A DNA stretch of 64,000 nucleotides, from the NCBI RefSeq assembly GCF_011303755.1, contig NZ_CP049885.1, positions 2,400,001 through 2,464,000 of the forward strand, given 5' to 3'. A program made the position numbers and the translations under genes. The first letter of the stretch is position 1, and each line of letters opens with the position of its first letter. The notes beneath the pieces are model-generated. The model saw only the letters and a program-made list of their open reading frames with translations, had not been told where the DNA came from and did not search any database. Origin of the DNA: Acidovorax sp. HDW3. Its GTDB lineage: Bacteria > Pseudomonadota > Gammaproteobacteria > Burkholderiales > Burkholderiaceae_C. Shown here piece after piece: positions 27,938-42,375 of this stretch.

Positions 27938-29311
27938 TTAAAACGGCAGGCCGGGCATTCCTTTCATGCCCTTCATGCCGCCCATTTTTTTCATCATCTT
28001 CATCAGGCCGCCGCCCTTCATTTTTTTCATCATGGTTTGCATTTGCTCGAATTCGTTGAGCAGGCGGTTGACCTCTTGCACCTGCACGCCGGCGCCCATG
28101 GCGATGCGTTTTTTGCGCGTGGCCTTGATGAGTTCGGGGCGGCGGCGCTCCTGCGCCGTCATGCTGCAGATGATGCCTTCCTTGCGCCGCACTTCGCGCT
28201 CGGCCTTGTCCATGTCCACCTGGCCGGCTTTGGCGGTGAGCTGGGTGGGCAGCTTGTCCATGAGGCTGGAGAGCCCGCCCATCTGCTTCATCTGCTGCAG
28301 CTGGGCGAGAAAGTCGTTGAGGTCGAAGCCGCTGCCGCTCTTGAGCTTCTCGGCCATTTTCTGCGCCGCCTGCAGATCGACGTTCTGCGTCACCTGCTCG
28401 ACCAGCGCCACGATGTCGCCCATGCCGAGCACGCGCTGGGCGTGGCGCTGGGCGTCAAAGACTTCCAGGCCGTCGATTTTTTCACTCACGCCGGCAAACT
28501 TGATGGGCGCGCCGGTGATGGCACGCACCGACAGCGCGGCGCCGCCGCGCGAGTCGCCATCGAGCTTGGTCAGCACGATGCCGGTCAGGGGCAGCGTTTC
28601 CTTGAAGGCGCGGGCGGTGTTGACCGCGTCCTGGCCCTGCATGGCATCGACGACGAACAGGGTTTCCACCGGATTCAAGAGCGCGTGCAGCTCCTTGATT
28701 TCCTGCATCAAGAGCTCGTCGATGCCCAGGCGCCCGGCGGTATCGACCAGCAGCACGTCAAAGTAATGCCGCTTGGCGTAGTCGAGCGCCGCCAGGGCGA
28801 TGTCGCGCGGCTTTTGGTCGGGCGTGCTCGGGAACCACTCGGCGCCGGCCTGCGCCGTCACGGTCTTGAGCTGCTCGATGGCCGCCGGGCGGTACACGTC
28901 GCCCGAGACGGTGAGCACCTTCTTCTTGCGCTTGGTGATCAGGTGCTTGGCCAGCTTGGCGGTGGTGGTGGTCTTGCCTGCGCCCTGCAGGCCCGCCATG
29001 AGGATGACGGCCGGCGGCTGCGCCGCGAGGTTGATGTCAACCACGCCCTCGCCCATGGTCGCGGCCAGCTCGGCGTTGACGATGCCGACCAGCGCCTGGC
29101 CGGGCTTCAAGCTGCCCAGCACCTCCTGGCCCAGGGCTTTTTCCTTCACGCGGGCGATGAAGTCGCGCACCACGGGCAGCGCCACGTCGGCTTCGAGCAG
29201 CGCCATGCGGACTTCGCGCAGCATGTCCTGCACGTTGGATTCGGTGATGCGGGCCTGGCCGCGCATCTCCTTGACGAGGCGCGAGAGTTTGTCGGTGAGT
29301 GCGGAAGCCAT
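27938..29311 (-). CDS. ffh: Signal recognition particle protein Ffh
   Basis: A 457-residue SRP54-type GTPase that binds signal sequences and 4.5S RNA for co-translational targeting. The N domain (residues 1-about 90) is followed by the G domain, with P-loop GLQGAGKTTTTAKL, DTAGRL, and TKLDGDSRGGAAL. The methionine-rich M domain ends in a long Met/Lys/Gly tail (KMMKKMGGMKGMKGMPGLPF). The start MASALTDKLSRL matches the family; an upstream open frame reaches into the divergent promoter region and is rejected. The cytochrome assembly gene is divergent. Confidence 0.97.
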   Translation of the reverse strand: MASALTDKLSRLVKEMRGQARITESNVQDMLREVRMALLEADVALPVVRDFIARVKEKALGQEVLGSLKPGQALVGIVNAELAATMGEGVVDINLAAQPPAVILMAGLQGAGKTTTTAKLAKHLITKRKKKVLTVSGDVYRPAAIEQLKTVTAQAGAEWFPSTPDQKPRDIALAALDYAKRHYFDVLLVDTAGRLGIDELLMQEIKELHALLNPVETLFVVDAMQGQDAVNTARAFKETLPLTGIVLTKLDGDSRGGAALSVRAITGAPIKFAGVSEKIDGLEVFDAQRHAQRVLGMGDIVALVEQVTQNVDLQAAQKMAEKLKSGSGFDLNDFLAQLQQMKQMGGLSSLMDKLPTQLTAKAGQVDMDKAEREVRRKEGIICSMTAQERRRPELIKATRKKRIAMGAGVQVQEVNRLLNEFEQMQTMMKKMKGGGLMKMMKKMGGMKGMKGMPGLPF

Positions 29312-29403
29312 GTCTGCTGCTGTGGGATGAGCCCGCGCAAGGTGGGCGTTGGGAGGGGCGCTCCAGAGGGGGAAACCCCTGGGCGAAAGGTACACTGTCG
29401 GCC

Positions 29404-30204
29404 ATGATTTTACCCAGTGCCTCCCCCCTTGGCTGGACGCTGGCGGGCGCCGCCGCCCTCGCCTACGCCGTGCCCGCCGCCGGCGCTGCACGCCTGGGCG
29501 CAGGTTCGGTGCGCACAGCCCTGGCCCTGGCCTGGCTGCTGCACGCTGGCGCCCTGGTCTGGGCCCTGGTCGGCCAGACACCGCCGCGCTTTGGCTTTGG
29601 CCCGGCGCTGTCGATGACGGCCTGGCTGGTGCTCACCGTTTACGCCATCGAGCGCCAGCTTTTCCCCCACATGCAGGCGCGCTGGATGCTGTGCGCCCTC
29701 GCCGCCCTGGCGGTGCTGCTGGGCTGCGCCTTTCCAGGCCAGCCGCTGCACGGCACGGCATCCCCCTGGCTGGCGCTGCACCTGGCGCTGGGCATTGCCT
29801 GCTACGGCCTGTTTGCCGCCGCCGTGGTGCACGCCGCCCTCATGACGCGCGCCGAGCGCCACATCCGCCAGGCAACCGAGCCCGACAGCGGAATGCCGCT
29901 GCTGACCCTGGAGCGCCTGACGTTTCGCTTCGTCACCGCCGGCTTCATCCTGCTCTCGGCCACGCTGCTGGCGGGCTGGCTGTTTGGCGAGCAGCTCTAC
30001 GCCCGCGCCTGGCACTGGGACCACAAGGCGGTGTTCTCCATCCTCGCGTGGCTGACCTTTTGCGTGCTGCTCGTGGGCCGGATGCGCTTTGGCTGGCGCG
30101 GGCGCCATGCACGCCACGTGCTCTACGGCGGCACCGCCCTGCTGCTGCTGGCCTACGTCGGCTCGCGCTTCGTGCTCGAAGTGGTGCTGGGTAAGAACCT
30201 ATGA
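29404..30204 (+). CDS. CcsA/YpjD-type cytochrome c assembly protein
   Basis: A 266-residue integral membrane protein with about eight helices. The C-terminal half resembles the CcsA/CcmC/YpjD family: HLALGIACYGLFAAAVVHA, then the WHWDHKAVFSILAWLTF block with conserved Trp-Asp-His-Lys and a following His for haem. It likely takes part in haem handling for c-type cytochromes or in the inner membrane near SRP. Its stop overlaps the start of the next small gene (ATGA). Confidence 0.82.
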   Translation: MILPSASPLGWTLAGAAALAYAVPAAGAARLGAGSVRTALALAWLLHAGALVWALVGQTPPRFGFGPALSMTAWLVLTVYAIERQLFPHMQARWMLCALAALAVLLGCAFPGQPLHGTASPWLALHLALGIACYGLFAAAVVHAALMTRAERHIRQATEPDSGMPLLTLERLTFRFVTAGFILLSATLLAGWLFGEQLYARAWHWDHKAVFSILAWLTFCVLLVGRMRFGWRGRHARHVLYGGTALLLLAYVGSRFVLEVVLGKNL

Positions 30205-30419
30205 AATACCTGCTCGTGCTGCTGGTGCTGGCCGTGGCCTACGGCCTGTGGCGCAGCAAAACCCGCCGCCCGCCGCCCGCTGCCGTGCGCCCGGCCGCCG
30301 CCCCCCAGGCCATGGTCGAATGCGCGCACTGCGGCCTGCACCTGCCGCGCAGCGAAGCCCTGGCGCAGGGCACGCAGCATTACTGCTGCAACGCGCACCG
30401 CAGCGCCGGCCCGCAGTAA
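30201..30419 (+). CDS. Small PP0621-family membrane-anchored Cys protein
   Basis: 72 residues. One N-terminal membrane helix (KYLLVLLVLAVAYGLW) is followed by a proline-rich spacer and a cysteine-rich tail with CAHCGLHLPRSEAL and YCCNAHR, which could bind one zinc ion. The gene overlaps the upstream cytochrome assembly gene by 4 nt and abuts pilS. It is commonly found in front of pilS in this bacterial group; function unknown. Confidence 0.78.
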   Translation: MKYLLVLLVLAVAYGLWRSKTRRPPPAAVRPAAAPQAMVECAHCGLHLPRSEALAQGTQHYCCNAHRSAGPQ

Positions 30420-30437
30420 TTGCACGCCCCACTCTCC

Positions 30438-32117
30438 ATGCCACCGTCTTTGCTGCGCGCCGACGCTCCGTTTCAGCGCCTGTGGCTGGGCTTTTTAAGC
30501 GCCCGCATTGCCATCGCCCTGGCCCTGCTGGCACTGCACGGCACCGGCCTGGCACTGCAACCCGGCAGCGACCCCACCCTGGTCGCCCTGTGCAGCGCCT
30601 ATTTGCTGATTGCCACGTTCACACGCCTGCTGGCCTCACCGCTGCCACCGCCGCCCCAGGTGGGGCCGCGCTGGCTGCCGCTGCTGGGCGTCGATCTGCT
30701 GCTGGTCGGTCTGCTCGAATGGCTGCAGGTGGGCAGCATGAACTACACGCCGCTGTTTGGCGTGCCGGTGCTCATGGCCTCGGTGCTGGGCTCGCTCACC
30801 CTGGGCCTGGGCACCACCGCCTGCGCCACGCTGATGCTGCTGGGCACCGCCTGGTGGCACAGCCTCGACAGCCTGGCCGACCCTGCAGGCCCCTACCTGC
30901 AGGCGGCGCTAACGGGCACCGGCTATTTCCTCGTCGCCTACCTCACGCACCAACTGGCCCAGCGCCTGCTGCGTGAACAAGAGCTGGCGCAGCAAAGCCA
31001 GCAAAGCGCGCAAGCCCAGGCACAGGTCAACGCCCTGGTGATCGAGAACCTGAGCGATGGCGTGCTCGTGCTCGGCGCCGACGGCTGGGTGCAGGTAGCC
31101 AATCCCGCCGCCCTGCAACTGCTGGCGGGCACACAGCCACTGCAACCACCGTTCTCCCTGGGTGGCCAGGCGGCCTGGGCGCCGCTGCAGCAGCTGGCGC
31201 ACAGCACCTTTGCCACCGGCCTGCCGCAGCGCGCCGACGTGGGCCTGCTGCACAGCGGGCGCAGCCCCACCGGCCTGCGCGTGCGTACCTGGCTCACGGC
31301 GCAGCACAGCAGCACCGGCACAGCGGCGCAGTGCGTGATGTTTTTGCACGACCTGCGCGAGCTCGAAGCGCGCCTGCGCACAGAAAAACTCGCCTCCATG
31401 GGCCGCATGTCAGCCGCCGTGGCCCACGAGATTCGCAACCCCCTGGCAGCCATCGTGCAGGCCAATGCCCTTCTGGCAGAGGAGCTGCAAGCGCCCACCC
31501 AACTGCGCCTGAGCCAGATGGTGGCGCAAAACGCCGAGCGCCTGGCCCGCATCGTCGAGGAGGTGCTCGACATCGCCCGCGTGCAAAACCAGATCAGCCA
31601 CGCGCCTGCGCGCAGCCTCGCGCTGGACGAGCAGGTGCAGCAAATCTGGCAAGACTGGCGCAGCGCCGACCCCGCGCAGCGCCAGGCCCTGGTGCAGCTA
31701 CAGGCGGGCGCAGTGCAGGTCGAATTCGACCCCGAGCACCTGCGCCGTGTGCTCATCAACCTGCTCGACAACGCCCTGCGTTTCATGGGCACGCAGCCCG
31801 ATTCGCTGCAAATCCACAGCCAGCAGGCAGCAGACGGCCAGGTCAGCCTGCAGGTCTGGAGCGACGGCGGGCCGCTCGACCCCTCGGTCGAGCGGCATTT
31901 GTTCGAGCCCTTTTTCTCCTCGCACAGCCGCAACAGCGGCCTGGGCCTGTACATCTGCCGCGAGCTGTGCCAGCGCCACGGCGCCAGCCTGCTGTACCAG
32001 CGCCTGGCACGCGAGAGCGCGCGCGGCCTCATCAGCGGCAACGCCTTCAGCGTGGTGTTTCGCAAGCACACACGCACGGCCGAACACCCCGGGTTGTTCG
32101 ACACCTTGGTGGTGTAA
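30438..32117 (+). CDS. pilS: Two-component sensor histidine kinase PilS
   Basis: About 559 residues from ATG 30438; a TTG at 30420, directly after the previous stop, is possible. Six membrane helices lie in the first 190 residues. A PAS-like domain follows ([17 protein letters not shown]). HisKA has the phospho-acceptor His330 in [13 protein letters not shown]. HATPase_c carries NLLDNALRF and [12 protein letters not shown]. It partners with the PilR gene 8 nt downstream to sense pilin levels in the membrane and control pilA. Confidence 0.9.
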   Translation: MPPSLLRADAPFQRLWLGFLSARIAIALALLALHGTGLALQPGSDPTLVALCSAYLLIATFTRLLASPLPPPPQVGPRWLPLLGVDLLLVGLLEWLQVGSMNYTPLFGVPVLMASVLGSLTLGLGTTACATLMLLGTAWWHSLDSLADPAGPYLQAALTGTGYFLVAYLTHQLAQRLLREQELAQQSQQSAQAQAQVNALVIENLSDGVLVLGADGWVQVANPAALQLLAGTQPLQPPFSLGGQAAWAPLQQLAHSTFATGLPQRADVGLLHSGRSPTGLRVRTWLTAQHSSTGTAAQCVMFLHDLRELEARLRTEKLASMGRMSAAVAHEIRNPLAAIVQANALLAEELQAPTQLRLSQMVAQNAERLARIVEEVLDIARVQNQISHAPARSLALDEQVQQIWQDWRSADPAQRQALVQLQAGAVQVEFDPEHLRRVLINLLDNALRFMGTQPDSLQIHSQQAADGQVSLQVWSDGGPLDPSVERHLFEPFFSSHSRNSGLGLYICRELCQRHGASLLYQRLARESARGLISGNAFSVVFRKHTRTAEHPGLFDTLVV

Positions 32118-32125
32118 TCGCCCCC

Positions 32126-33609
<1,484 letters not shown>

Positions 33610-33613
<4 letters not shown>

Positions 33614-34209
33614 CGCCCCATAACGCCGCCCCCGCCTGGGACGGCGGCTGGCTGAGCCAGGCGCAGCACCTGCCCTCGCCCAACCACGGCCCGCGTCCAG
33701 CGGGCGCACAGATCGACCTGATCGTCGTGCACTCCATCAGCCTGCCGCCGGGTGCGTACGGCACGGGTGCCGTGCAGCAGCTGTTTACCAACCAGCTCGA
33801 CTGGGACGCCCACCCCTACTACCAGAGCATTCGCGGCCTGCAGGTGTCGGCGCATTTCTTCATCACCCGCCAGGGCCAGCTGTGGCAGTTCGTCGATGCC
33901 GACGCCCGCGCCTGGCACGCCGGCGCCTCCGCCTACCGGGGGCGCCCGGGCTGCAACGATGACTCCATTGGCATCGAGCTCGAAGGGCTCGAAGGCCAGA
34001 CTTTTGAGCCCGCCCAGTACCAGTGCCTGGCAGCGCTGTGCCAGGCGCTGCGCCAGCGCTATCCCATCGCCCACATCGCCGGCCACGAGCACATTGCCCC
34101 CGGGCGCAAGCAAGACCCCGGGCCCGGTTTTGACTGGGCACTTTTGCAACAGCAACTGGCCTGGCTGGGTACGTGTTTTCCCGCAACAACCCTTCCAGCA
34201 AAAGGCTGA
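33610..34209 (+). CDS. ampD: 1,6-anhydro-N-acetylmuramyl-L-alanine amidase AmpD
   Basis: A 199-residue cytoplasmic zinc amidase that releases the stem peptide from anhydro-muropeptides during peptidoglycan recycling. Zinc ligands are visible as His41 ([10 protein letters not shown]), His159 ([10 protein letters not shown]) and Asp169 (KQDPGPGF). The start overlaps the pilR stop as ATGA. No signal peptide, as expected for AmpD rather than periplasmic AmiD. Its loss in other bacteria derepresses AmpC; no ampC is in the window. Confidence 0.95.
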
Positions 34210-34245
34210 TTCCCCTGCGAAGCACTGCGGCTTCCAAGGCTTACT

Positions 34246-34261
34246 ACACTACCTGTAGTGT
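34246..34261. promoter_or_regulatory. NrdR box 1
   Basis: ACACTACCTGTAGTGT, a 16-bp imperfect palindrome fitting the NrdR consensus ACACWATATATWGTGT at the outer positions. Confidence 0.75.
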
Positions 34262-34276
34262 TTTATTAAAAATAAA

Positions 34277-34292
34277 ACACCATATATAGTGC
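34277..34292. promoter_or_regulatory. NrdR box 2, overlapping the nrdA promoter
   Basis: ACACCATATATAGTGC, close to the NrdR consensus. It starts 31 bp after box 1, about three helical turns, the usual spacing for paired NrdR sites. TATAGT inside it can serve as a -10 box, so binding would block the promoter. Confidence 0.8.
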
Positions 34293-34330
34293 TTCAACGA
34301 TTTTTCGTTGTCCCCCCATTTTTCTCCTGC

Positions 34331-34367
34331 GCGACGCCCCAACGGCTTTGGGTGCGTCGCGTTTTTT
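34331..34367 (+). terminator. Terminator-like hairpin in the nrdA leader
   Basis: GCGACGC pairs with GCGTCGC, and inside it CCCAA pairs with TTGGG, with one bulged base, then G and six T. It lies downstream of the NrdR boxes and about 20 nt upstream of the nrdA start. It would end transcription before nrdA unless disrupted. Confidence 0.7.
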
Positions 34368-34387
34368 CCTCCCAGCCAAGGAATTTC

Positions 34388-37231
<2,844 letters not shown>

Positions 37232-37250
37232 GCCCCACAAAGCCCGGCAC

Positions 37251-37278
37251 GGGGGCGGCCAAAAACCAGGCCACCCCC
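37251..37278 (+). other. Hairpin in the nrdA-nrdB gap
   Basis: GGGGGCGGCC pairs with GGCCACCCCC with one mismatch across an 8-base loop. The following run is A, not T, so it is not a simple terminator on this strand. It could stabilise the nrdA end of the message. A second small stem (CAGTGC/GCACTG) lies about 30 nt later. Confidence 0.5.
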
Positions 37279-37359
37279 TGAAAAAACCTTGCCAGATAAC
37301 GCTGCAGTGCTTTTCTTTTTGCAGCACTGAACCCATAATCCGAACGCATTGGAAGACCT

Positions 37360-38475
37360 ATGTTGAACTGGGACGAAGAAGTCAAACCCACCCTTGCCAG
37401 CGCCGTGCCGGCAAGCGGCTCCCACGCCGGCGCCCCCCAGCCCCAAGCCGGCACACAGCGGCGCGTGAACGCTGCCGACAAGCGCATCATCAACGGCCAG
37501 ACCGACGTCAACCAGCTCGTGCCCTTCAAGTACAAGTGGGCCTGGGAAAAATACCTTGCCACCTGCGCCAACCACTGGATGCCGCAGGAGATCAACATGA
37601 CGCGCGACATCGCGCTCTGGAAAGACCCCAACGGCCTGACCGAGGACGAGCGCCGCATCGTCAAGCGCAACCTGGGCTTCTTCGTCACCGCCGACTCGCT
37701 GGCCGCGAACAACATCGTGCTCGGCACCTACCGCCACATCACCGCGCCCGAATGCCGCCAGTTCCTGCTGCGCCAGGCGTTTGAAGAGGCCATCCACACC
37801 CACGCCTACCAGTACATCGTCGAGTCGCTGGGCCTGGACGAGGGCGAAATTTTCAACGCCTACAACGAGGTCGAATCCATCCGCGCCAAGGACGAGTTCC
37901 TGATCCCGTTCATCGACGCCATCATGGACCCCGGCTTCAAAACCGGCACCCCCGAGACCGACCAGACCCTGCTCAAGAGCCTGATCGTCTTCGCCTGCCT
38001 GATGGAGGGGCTGTTCTTCTACGTCGGCTTCACGCAAATTTTGGCGCTGGGGCGACAAAACAAGATGGTCGGCGCGGCCGAGCAGTACCAGTACATCCTG
38101 CGCGACGAGTCCATGCACTGCAACTTCGGCATCGACCTCATCAACCAACTCAAGCTGGAAAACCCCCACCTCTGGACGGCCGAATTCAAGGCCGAGATCA
38201 CCGCCTTGTTCCACCAGGCCGTCGATCTGGAATACCGCTACGCCGAAGACACCATGCCACGCGGCGTACTCGGCCTCAACGCCTCCATGTTCAAGGGCTA
38301 CCTGCGCTATATCGCCAACCGCCGTGCCACCCAGATCGGACTGGACGCACTGTTTCCCAACGAAGAAAACCCCTTCCCCTGGATGAGCGAGATGATCGAC
38401 CTGAAGAAGGAGCGCAACTTCTTCGAAACGCGCGTCATCGAGTACCAATCGGGCGGGGCCCTGTCCTGGGATTGA
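37360..38475 (+). CDS. nrdB: Ribonucleoside-diphosphate reductase, class Ia beta subunit
   Basis: A 371-residue radical-generating subunit. The diiron and radical region is intact: [12 protein letters not shown], where Glu and His are metal ligands and the Tyr four residues on is in the radical position, and [13 protein letters not shown] with the ExxH ligand pair. It ends QSGGALSWD, without a conserved docking tail I can assign. Partner of nrdA upstream. Confidence 0.96.
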   Translation: MLNWDEEVKPTLASAVPASGSHAGAPQPQAGTQRRVNAADKRIINGQTDVNQLVPFKYKWAWEKYLATCANHWMPQEINMTRDIALWKDPNGLTEDERRIVKRNLGFFVTADSLAANNIVLGTYRHITAPECRQFLLRQAFEEAIHTHAYQYIVESLGLDEGEIFNAYNEVESIRAKDEFLIPFIDAIMDPGFKTGTPETDQTLLKSLIVFACLMEGLFFYVGFTQILALGRQNKMVGAAEQYQYILRDESMHCNFGIDLINQLKLENPHLWTAEFKAEITALFHQAVDLEYRYAEDTMPRGVLGLNASMFKGYLRYIANRRATQIGLDALFPNEENPFPWMSEMIDLKKERNFFETRVIEYQSGGALSWD

Positions 38476-38542
38476 TGCTGCGCACGGCCATGGCTCCCCC
38501 ATCCTCCCCCCGGACGTGCACGCACGCCCAGGGGGCCACCCC

Positions 38543-38580
38543 ATCCATGGTCACGGTCGCACCGGCCCGTGACCATGGAT
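38543..38580. other. Perfect 14-bp inverted repeat between nrdB and the histone-like gene
   Basis: Arms ATCCATGGTCACGG and CCGTGACCATGGAT match without error around a 10-base spacer. No T-run follows. Possible roles are an RNA stem ending the nrdB message or an operator for the histone-like gene, whose ATG lies 56 nt downstream. Confidence 0.7.
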
Positions 38581-38635
38581 CGCCTCACGCCACACCGGCA
38601 TGAAGCGCTCCCTGCCACCCGCCCCGGAGAACACC

Positions 38636-39208
38636 ATGGCAACCGCAAGCAAAACCGCCGCCAAAAAAGCTGCCCCCACCAAAAAAGCCGCCGCCCCCAA
38701 GGCTGCAGCCCCCGCTGAGAAAACAGTGGCCACGAAAAAAGCTGTGCCAGCGGTGAAAAAAACCGCCCCCGCAGCAGAAAAAGCGGCCCCTGCAGCAAAG
38801 AAGGCGGCACCCGCCGCGAAAAAAACCGCTGCCGCCCCCAAGGCCGCTGTGGTGAAAAAAGAAGTGCCGGCAACCAAGGCTGCAGCACCTGCCAAGAAAG
38901 CCGCAGCAAAAACCACCGCCGCAGCCACCACCAAGGCCCCGGCGCCCGCCAAAAAAGCGGCCGCCAAACCCGCAGTGAAGGCCCCCGCCAAGAAAGCAGT
39001 CCCGGCCAAAGCCGCCGCACCCAAGAAAGAGGCCACCCCTGCCAAGAAAGCCGCAGCCCCAAAGGCTGCCGCCGTGAAGGAAAGCGCGCCGAAAAAAGCC
39101 GCTGCCCCCAAAAAAGCCACTGCAGCACCCACTGCCGCCACCCCCGCCGTCAAAACCACACTCAACCCGCAGGCCAAGTGGCCCTTCCCCACGGGCGACA
39201 AGCCCTGA
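38636..39208 (+). CDS. Histone H1-like lysine/alanine-rich DNA-binding protein
   Basis: A 190-residue protein built almost entirely of AAPKKAA-type repeats, rich in Lys, Ala and Pro, as in eukaryotic H1 tails and bacterial AlgP/Hc-like proteins. It likely coats DNA and compacts the nucleoid. The last 14 residues (NPQAKWPFPTGDKP) leave the repeat and look like a conserved tail. The ATG at 38636 is preferred because GGAG precedes it; an upstream in-frame ATG would add 12 unrelated residues. Repeat number probably varies between strains. Confidence 0.85.
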   Translation: MATASKTAAKKAAPTKKAAAPKAAAPAEKTVATKKAVPAVKKTAPAAEKAAPAAKKAAPAAKKTAAAPKAAVVKKEVPATKAAAPAKKAAAKTTAAATTKAPAPAKKAAAKPAVKAPAKKAVPAKAAAPKKEATPAKKAAAPKAAAVKESAPKKAAAPKKATAAPTAATPAVKTTLNPQAKWPFPTGDKP

Positions 39209-39226
39209 AATAGACTGATTTCAGGC

Positions 39227-39280
39227 ATAAAAATAGCTGCTAGCGCCCGTCCATAAAGCGCTAGCAGCTATTCTTTTAGG
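39227..39280. repeat. Dispersed repeat, copy 8 (palindromic, also terminator-like)
   Basis: AAAATAGCTGCTAGCGC, an 11-base spacer, then GCGCTAGCAGCTATTCTTTT: the most complete palindromic copy. It lies between the convergent histone-like and PfkB kinase genes and, with A/T flanks, can terminate both. Confidence 0.85.
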
Positions 39281-39285
39281 AGCAA

Positions 39286-40188
39286 TTACAGGCTTGCCGG
39301 ATCGAAGTCGAGCTGATAGTTCTGCGGCCCGCGCTGCGCAATCTTGAGCGCGCCCAGGCGGTTGCCCAAGGCGGCGCAGCGCGCCAGCGACCAGCCACGC
39401 TCCAGGCCGAACAGCAGCGCGCCGCGCCAGGCATCGCCGCAGCCGGTGGGATCGACCACCGCGCTGGCCGCAACCGGCGCCACCAGCGTCTTGGCGCCCC
39501 CCTCCCAGACTTCGCAGCCCTGCCCGCCGAGCGTCACCACCAAACCGCGCACCTGCTGCGACAGCTCGGCCAGGCTCCAGCCGGTGCGTTCGCACAGCAT
39601 CTTGCCCTCGTAGTCGTTGACCGTGATCCAGCTGGCCTGGGTGACGAAGGTGCGCAGCTCCTCGCCGGTGAACATCGGCAGGCCCTGGCCAGGATCGAAA
39701 ACGAAATCGATGCCCAGCGCCTGGCACTGGCGCGCGTGCTCGATCATGGCCGCCCGGCCATCGGGGGCGATGATGGCCACGCGCAAATCGTCTGCCGCCG
39801 TGACCGCCTGGCGGTGCGCCAGCGCCATGGCACCGGGGTGAAAGGCCGTGATCTGGTTGTTGTCCTGGTCGGTCATGATCATGGCCTGGGCGGTGTAGCT
39901 GTCCTCGGCCAGCTGTACGTGGCGCGTGTCCACGCCCAGGCTTTGCAGGCGCTGCAGGTACTCGCCGCCATCGTTGCCCAGCATGGCCATGGGCACGGCC
40001 TGGCCACCGAGCAGGCGCAGGCTGTAGGCGATGTTGCCGGCGCAGCCGCCAAAGTCGCGCCGCAGCTGCGGCACGAGGAACGACACGTTCAGGATGTGCA
40101 GCTGCTCGGGCAGGATTTGCTGCGCAAAGCGGCCTTCAAAGCCCATGATGGTGTCAAACGCGAGCGATCCGCAAATCAAGGCAGCCAT
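39286..40188 (-). CDS. PfkB family carbohydrate/nucleoside kinase
   Basis: A 300-residue ribokinase-family enzyme. The N-terminal glycine-rich motif GGCAGNIAYSLRLLGG (about residues 47-62) and the C-terminal anion-hole motif DPTGCGDAWRGALL with the catalytic Asp are intact. Related proteins act as adenosine or sugar kinases; the substrate cannot be read from the sequence. It follows the DUF3426 gene by 24 nt and is the last gene of the accB-accC-prmA run. Confidence 0.88.
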   Translation of the reverse strand: MAALICGSLAFDTIMGFEGRFAQQILPEQLHILNVSFLVPQLRRDFGGCAGNIAYSLRLLGGQAVPMAMLGNDGGEYLQRLQSLGVDTRHVQLAEDSYTAQAMIMTDQDNNQITAFHPGAMALAHRQAVTAADDLRVAIIAPDGRAAMIEHARQCQALGIDFVFDPGQGLPMFTGEELRTFVTQASWITVNDYEGKMLCERTGWSLAELSQQVRGLVVTLGGQGCEVWEGGAKTLVAPVAASAVVDPTGCGDAWRGALLFGLERGWSLARCAALGNRLGALKIAQRGPQNYQLDFDPASL

Positions 40189-40212
40189 ATTGTTCCAATC
40201 AGAAAAAGAAAA

Positions 40213-41349
<1,137 letters not shown>

Positions 41350-41406
41350 CGGCTGGGGATTGTAGGGGCCGCCCCGGCGGCCCCTGCGGCAAGGTTCAGG
41401 TGCAGC

Positions 41407-42300
41407 TCAAGCGGGACGGGTGGCGGTCATCAAAATCCAGCCGTCTTCACTGTCGGCCACCGACAGCGCCAGCCAGGGCGCGTAGGCCTCTTGCAGCTCC
41501 TGGGCCTGGCGTTCGAGGATGCCGGCGAGCACCAAATGGCCGCCCGCTGCCACATGCGCGCACAACAGCGGCGCCAGCACCTTGAGCGGCGTTGCCAAAA
41601 TATTGGCCAGCACCGTTTGATACTGCCCCTGTGCCTGCTCGGGCAGGCCGGTGCGCAGCTGCACGGCATTGGCCTGGGCGTTCTGCAGCGCCGATTCGAC
41701 GGCTGCCGGGTCGATATCGACGGCGTCGATGTCGGCAGCGCCAAATTTGGCCGCACCAATGGCCAGAATGCCCGAGCCGCAGCCGTAGTCGAGCACCCGG
41801 CCCAGGGCCGCAGCGCTGCCCTGGCGGGCGATCCAACGCAGGCACATGCGCGTCGTCGGGTGCGTGCCGGTGCCAAAGGCCAGGCCGGGGTCGAGGCGGA
41901 TGCTGGTGCGCGCCTGCGCCGGCAGCTCGTGCCAGCTGGGGACGATCCAGAAATCAGGGGTGATCTCTACCGGAGCAAACTGCGATTGGGTCAGCCGCAC
42001 CCAGTCCTGCTCCGCCACGGGCGCTATACCCAGCAGCTGGCAGCCGGCAAAAAAGTCTTGCACCTGCAAAAGCTGCTGCGCCTGCTGCGCGTCGGCCTCT
42101 TGCGCGAACAGTGCCACGATGCGGCTGCGCTGCCAGCCGTCCTTGGGCGGGGGCATTCCGGGCTCGCCAAACAGCGCCTGTTCGGCGTCGGTGTGGGCGT
42201 CGGCGTCTTCCACCGAGACGCTGAGCGCATCGAGCGCATCGAGCGCATCGCTCAGGTCTTCGACCTTGTCCTCGGGGCACAACAGGCTCAGTTCAAACAT
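41407..42300 (-). CDS. prmA: Ribosomal protein L11 methyltransferase
   Basis: A 297-residue SAM-dependent methyltransferase that trimethylates ribosomal protein L11. The SAM motif is LDYGCGSGILAIGAAKFGA, followed by DIDPAAVES. The substrate-recognition domain is N-terminal. Residues 16-27 are a short ALDALDALD repeat encoded by a 9-bp tandem repeat. It follows accC after 75 nt, with a strong hairpin between them, so its expression is partly uncoupled from acetyl-CoA carboxylase. Confidence 0.95.
   Translation of the reverse strand: MFELSLLCPEDKVEDLSDALDALDALSVSVEDADAHTDAEQALFGEPGMPPPKDGWQRSRIVALFAQEADAQQAQQLLQVQDFFAGCQLLGIAPVAEQDWVRLTQSQFAPVEITPDFWIVPSWHELPAQARTSIRLDPGLAFGTGTHPTTRMCLRWIARQGSAAALGRVLDYGCGSGILAIGAAKFGAADIDAVDIDPAAVESALQNAQANAVQLRTGLPEQAQGQYQTVLANILATPLKVLAPLLCAHVAAGGHLVLAGILERQAQELQEAYAPWLALSVADSEDGWILMTATRPA
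42223..42249 (+). repeat. 9-bp tandem repeat in prmA
   Basis: GAGCGCATC repeated three times, encoding Leu-Asp-Ala units near the N-terminus of PrmA. Confidence 0.85.
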
Positions 42301-42322
42301 GGGAAATCCTTACAAAACAAAA

Positions 42323-42352
42323 GGCTGGCCTGTGCGCGCGCACAGGCCAGCC
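42323..42352 (-). terminator. Perfect 30-bp palindrome between accC and prmA
   Basis: GGCTGGCCTGTGCGC is followed directly by its exact reverse complement. On the minus strand the stem is followed by TTTTGTTTTG. It is a good intrinsic terminator or attenuator for the accBC message, with prmA read by readthrough or from a separate promoter. Confidence 0.8.
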
Positions 42353-42375
42353 GGGCAATCCAGAGGGGGCGACGG

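Noticed and set aside
34289..34387. In-frame N-terminal extension of nrdA of 33 codons
   Set aside because: It begins inside the second NrdR box and runs through the leader hairpin; ATG 34388 has a good ribosome site and fits the family.
37251..37278. Rho-independent terminator between nrdA and nrdB
   Set aside because: The stem is followed by A, not T, on the coding strand, and the two subunits are needed together; recorded as a hairpin only.
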